From Cornus controversa (lineage: Eukaryota; Streptophyta; Magnoliopsida; Cornales; Cornaceae): a stretch of 64,000 nt of DNA. Shown piece by piece: positions 1 through 10,294 of the stretch. The notes beneath the pieces were generated by a model. That model was not told where the DNA came from. It did not search any database and saw only the letters and a list, made by a program, of their open reading frames with translations. Location of the stretch: NCBI GenBank assembly GCA_026545225.1, contig CM048845.1:63389033-63453032 (forward strand). The letters run 5' to 3'. The stretch's first letter is position 1; every line of letters starts with the position of its first letter. The position numbers and the translations under genes were made by a program.

Positions 1-640
1 GCTCAATCACTAGGAGTTTGAGACAATTGCCTAAGGCCTCACAAAAAGAGCGTTCATTAAAAAGGCCCCACATATAAGATTTAATAGAAAGACCCCTTAT
101 CAAAAAAGGGGTAATTATCTCATAGACTCCTACATTAAATATCTCTCTTTTCCACTTCTATCTCATTCTTCTAAATCCTTCTTACTTGTTATAATATCTT
201 TCCTTCTTTTCCTGAGTATTTTTTTCCCGGCCTTTTTATATAGACTTATTTGTATTATTTATATCAATATAATGAAAATAAAAATAAAAGTTTTCTCTAA
301 ATTTCTTGCCTTAGGCCTCATTATGTATTGACCGAGTCCTGCTCCTAGTATAAAAAGAATAAAAAATAGGAAGTTGTTATCCTTAAATTGAGAGGATTAT
401 TGAATTTTTGTCTGCAAACCATATGAATGTGAATTTTCTGGAATGATCTCTAGAATGCATACTTCCATTTTACTTTAGAATATTGGAGTCAAAATGTTCT
501 CAAATTGCAAATGTTGAATATGAATAGTTTAATATCTTTGAAGCTCGATTAATCTATTTAATGTGTTGTCTCTAAATGTGATTCCTGGTTAGTCTGACTA
601 GTTCAAAGAGGCATACTCACATGATTATGTGAGTTGCGCG
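1..640. other. AT-rich sequence, no gene seen
   Basis: Poly-T and poly-A rich sequence with no ORF or exon-like stretch on either strand. If the pectin acetylesterase exons at 2830 onward belong to a gene that starts left of the window, this would be intron. That is inference only. Confidence 0.5.
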
Positions 641-1990
641 GTGTGGAAGCGGCTGCGAAAGTTTGATTAAAACCTAGAGGGGGTGAATAGGTTTACTCGC
701 TCGTTTGTTTAATTTTTTAGATTATCCCAATTTTAAGTCCAATTAAAAATTAAAGTAATCCCACAGAGCAAGTAAATAAAATAAAGTGCAATAAAGTAAA
801 CGAGTGCACCAGATATACGTGAAAAACCTAGATCGGAAAAAAACCACGGGTGAGGCTTGTAGCCTCGAAGAACCAAATCCACTATCGTAGAAGCAAAGTA
901 CAACAAACTCTGTCCCAGACTCACACCCACTCCACTCTGACAAGAACTTGATGTGGAATGCCTCAGGATTACTCTTGTGACTCCCTCGTTTAATTGCTGC
1001 AGACTTTTGGCTAATGTCACAATCCTTGCAGAAGGGTAATTAGAAGAACACGAACACTCAACAAGTATTCTGTCCCCTTCGTAGTGCGATCTTCTTCTCC
1101 TTTCTCACTAACGAGAAGTTGTAGAAGAAACCAAATGATCCAGTAGCTTGATCAATAAGAAATCTCTGAAATAGTCTTTGAACGATTGATCAAGTAAAGA
1201 GAGAGACAACTTAAATCACTCATTGTGTATATATGTGTGTGATCTCTTAAAAATATAAACTAAAAAAGAAAGTTCTCGGCCGGAAAAATATCTCAATGCT
1301 TTCTCTCTCTAAAAGAATGATTTTCGATGTATATTGAAAGCTTAATGAGAGAGAAATTATATGAGGTTTTATAAATGTTAAAATCGCTAATTTTTCTTGA
1401 AAAACAAGTTTAAAAACACTAAGAAACGAGTTCCAAAGTTTAAGGAAATTTCAGAGTCAAATCTCAGTCAAAACAGGACTCGGCAAAGCCAAAAAGCCTC
1501 ATCAGGAGACTTGGACCGGTATGGGCTGGACCGGTCCAGGCTTTTGCCTATTAAAATTCAAAGTTCTGAGACCTCTTGGACCAGTTTAGGTTTGGGCTAG
1601 ACCGGTCCAACCTTAAAAGTTTTGAAAAATTACTCAAAAACTCTAATTTTCAAGGTCGGAACCTCCCGTTTCAAAATATATGTGTTCTCACACTTTACCT
1701 GGATTAAGTGACTCTCATACTTGACCAACGATGTCCACATGCAATCGAAATCATCCGGAAACTTCAATCGATCAAACCCTTGTTTAAAACATTGATGCCT
1801 TCTTCCGAAGTTTCAAGTTTCATGCCTTTGGAGATCATTTTCCCTGGTTGTTGTAGAACACTATGCGCACTCTAAGACTTCAATTACGTGATCAATTACA
1901 AGAATATAAATAAAAGATTACAACTCGATCATGTTTAGTTTTGACACCGAAGATTGCCAATTACAAAAATATTCGTCACAGATTAAACTT
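641..1990. repeat. Unclassified dispersed repeat with ACCGGT palindromes
   Basis: The stretch around 673-700 (CCTAGAGGGGGTGAATAGG) is a phrase I recognise as recurring in plant repeats, often near LTR-derived sequence. About 850 bases later come short palindromes built on ACCGGT (1527-1538, 1597-1608). No coding domain is visible; the small ORFs on both strands are low-complexity. The repeat call rests on the recognised phrase and the absence of genes. The exact boundaries and class are unknown. Confidence 0.4.
1527..1608. repeat. Two ACCGGT palindrome units
   Basis: A perfect 12-base palindrome, TGGACCGGTCCA, lies at 1527-1538. A related copy, CTAGACCGGTCCA, ends at 1608. Partial copies (TTGGACCGGT at 1511, TTGGACCAGT at 1577) precede each, so the unit GGACCGGT-GGGCT-ACCGGTCC occurs twice, about 70 bases apart. 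Confidence 0.55.
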
Positions 1991-2829
1991 TTTATTTGTT
2001 CGTGGAAGGGATTCTATATTTAATTTTCTTTGTGTTTGTTTGCGTGTATGAGTGTGAGTTTTGACAAATTGTTTGATAAGTTTCTATTTCACAATCTTAA
2101 GAAGAAAAATACAGCTGACTTTGTTTCTTTCTTTGAGTTGTTGTTTTTATTATCCAGCTTTTGGAAATGGGATTCTTAGTGATGTTGCCCAGTTGTTAGT
2201 TTCTTTAGTTCTTGTACTTGGTTCCAGAGAGAGTTCACTCTCTTTGTTGTTGCTGTTGCGTTGTTGTTAGTAAAATGACACTTAGTGGGGGGGAAAAACA
2301 GCTGAGGTAAACGAGACATATTTACTACTTCACTCATCTTTGTTACAGGACAAATAGATAAAATTTAGCATACATTTTTCTTTCTTTTTTTTTTTAAAAA
2401 AATTATTTATTTATTTTTTCTTCCTGTGTGTCGGTGGTTGGTGAAGGAAATTATGTTGCACGACTTCATTATAGCTTTCCTTAAAGTTTCTGCAAACTTT
2501 CTAATTTAGTTTTCTTACTCTGTTCCTCAAAACAGTCTGTGTTATGCTTTAATGCCTAAAAGAGGGACGAAAAGAAAAACTAAAAAGTAACTACAATCAC
2601 TATTACTGTACAATGTTGTTGGGGATGTGACCTGTAATGTAATTATTCAAGATTTTCTGTTTCAAAAAAATTGCGAGGACAGTAAGAAATCCTGAAACAA
2701 TTCAAATTGCACTAAGTAATTGTAATACATATGAAGAACGTCATCATGTCATTTTCTCTCTCCCAGTTATTGATCTATTGTTCACTGCTGTTTTTACTTA
2801 TTCTCTGATTTGTTATTATACTTATTCAG
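1991..2829. other. No gene seen; T-rich, possible intron
   Basis: T-rich sequence ending in a usable splice acceptor, AG at 2828-2829, immediately before a recognisable pectin acetylesterase exon. The small ORF at 2061-2270 is leucine/serine low complexity and matches nothing I know. The exon that should precede 2830 (with the catalytic Asp region) was not found here. Confidence 0.45.
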
Positions 2830-3079
2830 ATAAAGAACATTTTGGCACCGGGTGTTGCTGATCCCCATGGCACCTGGCATGACTGCAAGATTGATATAGA
2901 GAAATGCTCAACTAATCAACTCAAAAACATGCAAGGTCAATACCATAGATTCTTTGGCATCCTTTTCTCTGGCCATTCTTCATTAATCTAGAGTACTGGA
3001 TTATTCCCTTATTTTTAGTACTTCTCAATTATTCTAGTTTCCAAGGTCTCATGCACATTGCCTGAACTTTCATAATGGA

Positions 3080-3112
<33 letters not shown>

Positions 3113-3878
3113 TGAACTAATATTCAGTGTTTGAAGGGTCCTATTTGTTACTTTGGGACATTGGTGAGCTTCTTGGAAGCTGAGAACTATACCTGCATTA
3201 TTATGGATGAAAAGGCATTTAGGAAAAACAAAAAAAATGAAAAAGGCAATTTCTTTATCTGTATCTCATCTAGAATCTAGATTAATAAATGCGCCCTTCT
3301 TCCCTAAATATGAAATATGAGAGAGAGTCCTTTGCCATTTTTGCTGACCACCCAATGGCCGGGTGAGATTTTCCATGCCCCTTCCACCATTTCCCCTATG
3401 AACCTGAGTGTCTTCCTGAAGTGCTTATGTTATAGCAATATACAGCTTTGAACAGAAGCAAACCTCGGAGATCTCACATATTATTTTGGCATTTATTTTC
3501 AGATTTCAGGTTGGAATTTTTAAGTGCATTGTCAGGACTAGGCCACTCGACATCCAGAGGAATGTTTATCAACTCTTGTTATGCCCATTGCCAAACTGAA
3601 ACACAGGAGACCTGGTTGAGGAGTGACTCTCCCTTGCTGGCTGGTGCTGTAAGTGACTGCTTTTATCTTATTTATGAAAGTTATTTCCTTTTTGAGCTCT
3701 CTTTGTTCTGTTTATGGATTTCTTCTTTGTTTGAAAATGTGTTCTGCAGACAATTGCAAAAGCAGTTGGAGAATGGTACTATGACCGGAGTCCGTTCCAA
3801 AAGATAGATTGCCCTTATCCTTGTGACAAAACCTGCCACAATCGCATTTTTGATCCACAAGATCACCCACCCGTATAG
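2830..3878 (+). CDS. Pectin acetylesterase, last three exons (5' part absent)
   Basis: The predicted product belongs to the plant pectin acetylesterase family (CE13, Notum-like fold), secreted enzymes that remove acetyl groups from cell-wall pectin. Three exons join in phase. 2830-2935 encodes a segment with [15 protein letters not shown]. 3503-3648 encodes [15 protein letters not shown] and [10 protein letters not shown], where the His is the probable triad His by comparison with Notum. 3750-3878 encodes the C-terminus with [16 protein letters not shown] and ends at TAG. Donors at 2936 and 3649 and acceptors at 3501 and 3748 are canonical, with introns of about 567 and 101 bases. The family's N-terminal two-thirds, including the catalytic Ser and Asp, is not in the window. 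The gene either continues to the left across a repeat-filled intron or is a 5'-truncated copy. No stop or frameshift is seen in the visible exons. A second, inverted copy of the last exon lies near 30150. Confidence 0.85.
3094..3114. repeat. (AT)n microsatellite
   Basis: Uninterrupted AT dinucleotides inside the intron between the first two visible pectin acetylesterase exons. Confidence 0.9.
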
Positions 3879-3892
3879 ATTGAATCATTGCA

Positions 3893-3895
<3 letters not shown>

Positions 3896-3941
<46 letters not shown>
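3896..3941. repeat. (TA)n microsatellite
   Basis: A pure TA run starts 18 bases after the pectin acetylesterase stop codon. It produces a spurious Tyr/Ile ORF on the minus strand. Confidence 0.9.
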
Positions 3942-3944
<3 letters not shown>

Positions 3945-4675
3945 GTAGATAAAAATTGAACTTGGGTAAGAAAAAGTTCATGATTTATCAAGTCTTCAAA
4001 ATAAGCAAATATCACTCTTGCATGAAAGTTGTGCATTAGGTGCTTTTATTTATGTTTATGTGGAATACTCTAGATTTCATCAATAAAATAAATCGATTCA
4101 AACTTTATTGCAATTTTAAGCATTTCTTGTGAAATTTGCATGATCAGATTGGGGGTTGGTTGTAGATTACAGAGGGCTATGTGACTTAACTACCAAAAAC
4201 AGAGAGGGATGGACAGATCTATAAGGTGATTAAGTCTAAATAAAGAAACAGAGCAAAAGAAAAAGAAGCAAGACACTAGATGCACTTTAATTAAATTACA
4301 CAGTTGCATATAGCTATTATATTGATCTTGACAAGGTGAAAGATGAAAGCATAAAATGTGGATTCTTCTCTCAAAAATCTCACAGTGACAGTACTAAAAT
4401 TCCCAAATTTAAATAAAGTTAGAAAGAGTCACAATTTTAAACAGGCAGGAGAGCCAAGTGACATTGAGTGTACTAGTGCTCTGCTCATTGTTCTTACAAA
4501 AGTCTTCAAAATCAACACTGTCATAGCTTCTCTTCAAAGGCCATAGAGGAGAAACTTCTTGCTGTTTTAAGTTTCATCCATTTGTGCTTCAAAGGTATGT
4601 TTCAATCGGAGTCTAGATCCTCTCCTGTACTGTGCTTATAATAGTGGATGACTTGATTAAAACAGACAGACACTC
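3942..4675. other. No gene seen
   Basis: AT-rich spacer between the pectin acetylesterase 3' end and a TRIM fragment. A 62-codon ORF at 4358 shows no family resemblance and no codon signal. Confidence 0.5.
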
Positions 4676-4999
4676 GTCAACAGCTCGCTACACCTGATGG
4701 TATGATATTGTCCGCTTTGGGCCTAAGTCCGCACGATTTTGCTTTTTGATTTTATCCCAAAATGCTTCATATCATTTGGAGAGAACACATTACATATAAG
4801 CACATCTCCTTTTCTACACCTAGGCGATGTGGGATTGAGCACCTTGTAGCTTGTCAGTGTGGTAGCTCACCCCAATGTCTCTTCTTACACCCGCCCACAT
4901 CACACCCGCCTATAAGGGTCACTACAATTTACCCTCCTAGGAGGCCCGACGTCCTCGTCGGCACACTTCCGGCTGGGCTCTGGCTTTAATACCATTTAT
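4676..4999 (-). mobile_element. TRIM retrotransposon fragment (one LTR plus internal part)
   Basis: Member of the TRIM family that is complete at 38558-39126 and 54003-54569. The LTR-like part ends with TCACTACA at 4926. It is followed by a polypurine-tract complement (CCTCCTAGGAGG) and a decayed primer-binding site at 4982-4994, reading GGCTTTAATACCA instead of GGCTCTGATACCA. The second LTR is missing, and the copy abuts a gypsy integrase relic at about 5003, so it is truncated. Confidence 0.75.
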
Positions 5000-5002
5000 T
5001 TA

Positions 5003-6800
5003 AGGGTGATAGGTTGTACTGAGGTGCAGAGCTGTACCCAATGCTTGCTGAAAGCTCTCCCAAAACCTTGAAACAAAATTCGGATTTCTATCCGATATAA
5101 TGGACAAAGGCACACTATGAACCTTCACTATCTCTGCAATGTAAAGCTTCGCATACTACTCTGAGGTGTAACTCGAGCGTGTGGGCAAGAAATGTGCTGA
5201 TTTCATCAGTCTGTCCACTATCACCCAAATAACATCATGGTTTCGCTGTGAGGTGGGAAGTCCCATAATGAAATTCATAGAGATGCTTTCCCACTTCCAC
5301 TTCGGTATAGGTAGTGGTTGCAAAGACCTCGGCGATTTTTGGTGATCAATCTTGATCATCTGACAAGTGTTGCACTTAGAGACAAATATGGCAATGTCCC
5401 TCTTCATACCTGCCCACCAAAATTGTCGTTTCATGTTTTGGTACATCTTATCCCCTCCCGGGTATACCTAAAACTGAGAACTGTGGGCCTCACTCATCAC
5501 TGCCCTCCTCAAGTCGTCACTGTGAGGGACCACTAATCGCCCCTTGTACCTCAATCCTCCATCTGTACCCACTGTATAGAACAGTACCTCTCCCGATTTT
5601 AACTCAACCATCTTTTTTATGCATTGGGGGTCAGTAAGCTGATCTGTAACTACCCTCTGAATGATAATAGGTGTAACCATTACACATACTACAAAGGTGT
5701 TAGCTAAGGCATCAACGCTGCTCAAGTCATTCCATTCTACTTCGAATATGGCAGAAAGACCGGCGTAGGGTCGGCGACTAAGTGTATCAGCTACTACGTT
5801 CGCTTTCCTTGGGTGGTATTAAATGAAAAAATGATAATCTTTCACGAACTTCAAGCACCTGTGCTATCTCATATTTAGCTCCTTCTGTGAGAATAGATAC
5901 TGCAAACTCTTGTGGTCGTTGAATAATCTGAAGGTCTCACCCAAGAGGTAATGCCTCAAAATCCTCAAAACAAAAACCACGGCTGCCAACTCCAAATCAT
6001 GAGTCAGGTAATTAAGCTTGTGAGGCTTAAGCTTACGTGAAGCATAAGATATCGGCCTTTCCTCCTGCATCAACACGTAACCTAAACCTTGCAACGATGC
6101 ATCGGTATATACCAAGTACTCAACTCCGCTCTGGGGAGTAGCTAGGACTGGTGCAGTAGTCAATCTGGTCTTCAACTCCTCAAACGTTGCCTGACACGAG
6201 TTATCCCAAATAAAAGGCACACCCTTCTTAGTGAGATGGGTAAACGGGCCAACAATCTTAGAGAAGTCCCAAATAAACCGACGATAATACCCAGCCAACC
6301 CAAGAAAGTTACAAATCTCTGAAGGTGAGGTAGGTTGTCCCCACTCTAAAACCACTGACAGTTTACTTAGATCGACCACTATCCCTTTCTCAGAGACTAC
6401 GTGACCTAAGAACTTCACCACCCTTTGCCAGAAATCACACTTCTCAAATTTTGCATATAATTGATGATCTCTCAGTGTTTGCAAGACAATATGAAAATGT
6501 CTAGCATGATCCTCCTCTGACTTGGAGTAAACCAGAATGTCATCGATGAAGACTATAACAAACTGGTCCAAGTTGACCCTGAACACTCTGTTCATCAGAT
6601 CCATGAAGACAACTGGGGCGTTTGTTACCCCAAACGGCATAACCCGAAACTCATACGACCCATATTTAGTAAAGAAGGCTGTCTTTGGCACATCCTACTC
6701 CCTAACTCGAAGCTGATGATACCCGGATCTCAAATCTATCTTTGAGAAGTAGGTGGCTTCCTTCAACTGATCGAATAGGCCATCAAAAGGGTTGACAAAA
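5003..6800 (-). pseudogene. Ty3/gypsy (Tekay-like) pol relic: RT, RNase H, integrase
   Basis: Minus-strand polyprotein relic of a chromovirus-type gypsy element. Read on the minus strand from 6800 down: reverse transcriptase with [16 protein letters not shown] and the catalytic [10 protein letters not shown] box, then RNase H ([16 protein letters not shown]), then a linker containing NVVADTLSRR. The integrase zinc finger follows (CNTCQMI), then the start of the integrase core (FIMGLP, VDRLMKSAHF). Stops interrupt the frame at 6692-6694, 5861-5863, 5465-5467 and 5153-5155. Integrase ends near 5003, before its last catalytic Glu, at a TRIM fragment. Gag, protease and the RT start are absent. 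At about 6800 the relic meets LTR-type sequence in the opposite orientation. It is a dead, rearranged fragment. The Tekay assignment rests on motif resemblance only. Confidence 0.85.
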
Positions 6801-8522
6801 GAGAGGAGGGAGAGAAAGGGCGATCGAGTGGACAAGTTTCGAATTATCGAAGAGGCAAGTTCGTCTCTTTTCTTCCCCTTTGAATTTGTGTACATAGACT
6901 AATTCCTGCAATGTGTAAATTGTTGTTGTTTTGTTGAATTTTAATCTTTCATTGTAGTATAAAAATTTATTTTATAAATCTGATTTTTTGTGGATCATGA
7001 ATTCTGTGCAATTAAATTGGCAATTAAAGTTAGGTATTGGAATATTTATTTACATACACATGGATACACGCATACATGTATACGATGAATATAATGATAT
7101 ATTAAGTTTAAATTCGTGGCTGTTTATTGTAGCAATTTGTGGTTTGTTGAGTGGTTCTTGCTGGATTAATTTACCCTTAAACATTTGGGAATGGATCATG
7201 CAGGAATTTAAATTTAATTTTTAAAAATTTGTTGAAGAACTTTAGAAGTTGTGATTTGGTGGTTTTCGATTCAGGGTGTTTTTGATGGGGCTTTTGGTAC
7301 CAATAAATAGCTTACGACAAAATGAGAAGATCGATATAAAATTTGGGTCGAACGGAGGTCAGGAAGTCGCCGAAAAGGGGCTGCCTGCGTGCATGAACAG
7401 TGCGTGCACGCTTAAAGATGAAGAAGGCTATGAACAGCCTTCCCCACGCACCTTGCCGGCACGTGGCACCTGCGCCGGGAAAGCGCAGATGGGCCCCACT
7501 TGCCGGGGCCCACCTCTAGGCCCATTTTGAGTTTGTTTTCTATTTTTTTTATATTTTTTAAAATTTTTGGAAAATCTTGATATTTTGGAAAATCATTTTT
7601 TAAAAATACTTTTATATTTCTGAAAATTCCAAAATTTTTAATTGAACTTCTTGGGGGTTAAATAAACTTGAATTTTAAATTTCATGTGAAAATTAGCTGC
7701 CGTCATGGTTCCCTCATGGTTAAATTGATTTTAAAGTTTGTCTCAAAATTGGGTTTTTATCTTCTTTTATTTAGAAAATGTTTTTAAAATTCTAGAAAAT
7801 TCTGGTGATCTTTTGGGGATAGAATGTTCTTGGGTTTAAAATCTCAAGTCAAAATGGTGTTCCCTTGTGGTTAAAGTAGCGTAAAAAGTGTTTTAAAACT
7901 AGATTTTCAATTCCTTTTATTTTGGAAATATTTTAAAATTTTTAGAAAATTTTAAAAAAATTTAGGTAACCTTTTAGGGACAGAATACACTTGTTTAAAT
8001 TTCAAATGGAAATGAGCTTCTCTCGTGGTTCAATTGGTTTTAAAAGTATGTCTCAAAACTATGTTTTATTTTCCTTTTATTAGAGTATTTTTTTTTTTAA
8101 ATTCCTGAAAATTCCAGAATAATCAAATAGGGTTTTTAGGAACATAATAGGCCCGAAACCCTAAATTAGAGTTAGGTTTAAACTCCCTCGAAGATTTAAG
8201 TTCATTGGAGAATTGGTTGTGTACTTGCTCATAAAATTGGTGGATGTATTATTTTTGCTCCTTAACTGTTTTCTCTTTGAAATTATAACTGTTCATGATA
8301 TACTTGGTTTTAAATTTATTTGTGATCGAGTTATTTTTATTGTGAAGAATGAATATCCAATAATTTAAATTCTTATGTTTTGTGCAATTTAAATCGTTAT
8401 GCACTTTCTTTTATTTCATATAGTAAGTTGGTTTGGGAAGCATGTAAGGATTGCCCGGGGCATGTTAGAATTGTCAATACCTATTAAGTTATCTAAAGTT
8501 AAAGGAGGCATGCAAGGATTGC
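6801..8522 (+). mobile_element. Chromovirus-type LTR fragment (copy A)
   Basis: Non-coding sequence homologous to 39830-41360. Shared landmarks are GAGGCAAGTT near 6850, the GC-rich GGGCCCAC block near 7500, and then several imperfect units of roughly 130-160 bases. Each unit has a TTGGGTTTAAA-like phrase, a TGGTTAAATTGATTTTAAA-like phrase and a run of AAAATTTT (about 7640-8150). Near 8430-8522 it passes into sequence resembling the 68-bp minisatellite unit at 15411. I read it as one large LTR later split by the Athila element that starts at 8523. Strand is by analogy with copy B. Confidence 0.6.
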
Positions 8523-10030
8523 TGACAGGCGTTGAATGTTACGCATTCTAGCCTCTTAACTTGTGTATTTTATTCTCTTAGTGATAGATTATTTTGTGAT
8601 TTTACTTTGTTTTAGTGTTTTCTGTATTTTCAGGGCCTTAATAATTATTTCAGTTAAAACCGTGATTTTGGGCTTTTAAAGAAGACATCCAAGATGGTGA
8701 GATGAAGCCTACATCAAGGAGATTCACTCAACCATTTATTTCAACTCAAATCAGCCCAAGAAAGAGGTCCAAGAGAATTACAGCTGCTTAAGAAGGTTTC
8801 GGGCCTGAAGCCCAAATCTGCGCATAATGCAGTCTTAATCCCGTTTTGGAAAACGGACCAGAATTCTTATTTCCGAGCCTCAAATCGACATTATTTCCGC
8901 GCAGGGTTGAACGAAATTTGATTCTGCACACTTTTGTATTTCACGAAAATTCCGTAAATCGGACTTCTAGTGGGTCAAAAGTCGGGCCGAAGTCAGCAGG
9001 AAAAACCCACCTGATTAGTGCTGCGGGAAACCCTAATTAATTCCTAATTGGATTAGGACTTTGGTGTATTCTCTTGGGGGAATAAAGGGAAGACTTGGAG
9101 GCTGAATTGAAGGAGCTTACACAGAGATTGGAGAGTCTGAGAGGGCTGAAGAGAACAGAAACATATTGCAGAGCCATTGGAGAACGAAGTCATACGCGTA
9201 ATTCAGAAAGATGATGTCTTCTTCCTCAACAGTTGAAGCTTCTTCTTCTACCATGAGCGGCTAGTTCATCCACTAGGGTTTTGATGTAGCCCTAACAAAG
9301 CATCAATGGTTTGATTGTTTTAATTATTGGGGACCTTTATATACATGCATAGATTGTGTAATTGTGAGGATTCTTATTAATGAATTGAGCAATAAAAGTC
9401 TTGCAAATTCAATCTCAATGATTTCTTATCTTGTCTTAGATATTTAGTTGTTGTTATTGAACTCAATCTCTTTTGTTTTCTGTGATCATGAGAGAGATTA
9501 TTACACAATGGTAATCACTGAATATATTGTTATGAGCTTTGATGGATTATGCCTAGAGAAGATGAACCATACTGCACCCTAGATTAGAGTAGTTAGGCAG
9601 ATGGCCCATGCCAATCGAAGATAGTCCATGGCTTAGCCTTAATCATATGTTATCTTCTTGACGGATGAAGGTGAGCTTGTAGCCACCGACACCACTTATG
9701 CATGATGTAATTCCCCTATAGTTGATTCAATTGACCATTGATTGTGGAGTTAGTGGTGAAGTCAAACACCCTAGGTTTCTCTCTTATTATCTTCATTATC
9801 TGTTTACCTTTGATTTATTTTATTTTATCTTTTTAATTAGTTAAAAATCAGAATTCTTTTCTTATAAATTTAATTAGAATTAGTTCTGTGTTCCAACTCA
9901 TCAGAACATAATCCCTGAGGTACGATACCCATTCATTTCGATAGCCCTATTCTGTAAGGAATTCGTTCTATTGCGAAGTGTGGAAAATTTTAATTGATAT
10001 ACTTTTTGAGTCACACTCACACACGAATCA
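8523..10030 (+). mobile_element. Athila-type LTR, copy L1 (5' LTR)
   Basis: Begins TGACAGGCGTTGAATG and ends CACACGAATCA, giving TG...CA ends. Three close relatives are in the window: 45582-47072, 56696-58192 and 59091-60610. It is followed after five bases by a tRNA-Asp-type primer site, so it is a 5' LTR. It looks most similar to the copy at 59091. About 1,508 bases. Confidence 0.9.
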
Positions 10031-10035
10031 ATTTT

Positions 10036-10053
10036 TGGCGCCGTTGCCGGGGA
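10036..10053 (+). other. Primer-binding site, tRNA-Asp type
   Basis: TGGCGCCGTTGCCGGGGA, five bases after the 5' LTR. It is the complement expected for the 3' end of tRNA-Asp, the usual Athila primer. The same motif with single changes follows the LTRs ending at 48912 and 63096. Confidence 0.85.
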
Positions 10054-10168
10054 TTATCTATTTGATTGATTGGATTTTACAGAATTAGTTTTAATTGGAT
10101 TTTTAGTTTAGAAAATTTTTATATTTTATTTTTGTTTTTGTTTTCTTTTCAGGTACTTTTAGTAATAT

Positions 10169-10294
10169 ATGCAAGGTCGTCGTTCTGTGGCTGATCCTTT
10201 GATACCTCTTGATCCTGAGCCTGAACGTACTCTTAGACAATAGAGGAACATCCCTGTTGATACCATTGTGCAAGAGGAAGAAATAATTGAAAAC
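10169..10294 (+). pseudogene. Athila gag leader, separated from gag by one stop
   Basis: ATG at 10169 opens a frame (MQGRRSVADPLIP) that is in phase with the long ORF downstream, but an in-frame TAG lies at 10241-10243. The equivalent position in the related gag at 63364 onward is open. The original gag start was probably 10169; translation of the long ORF would now need the ATG at 10295 or readthrough. Confidence 0.7.
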
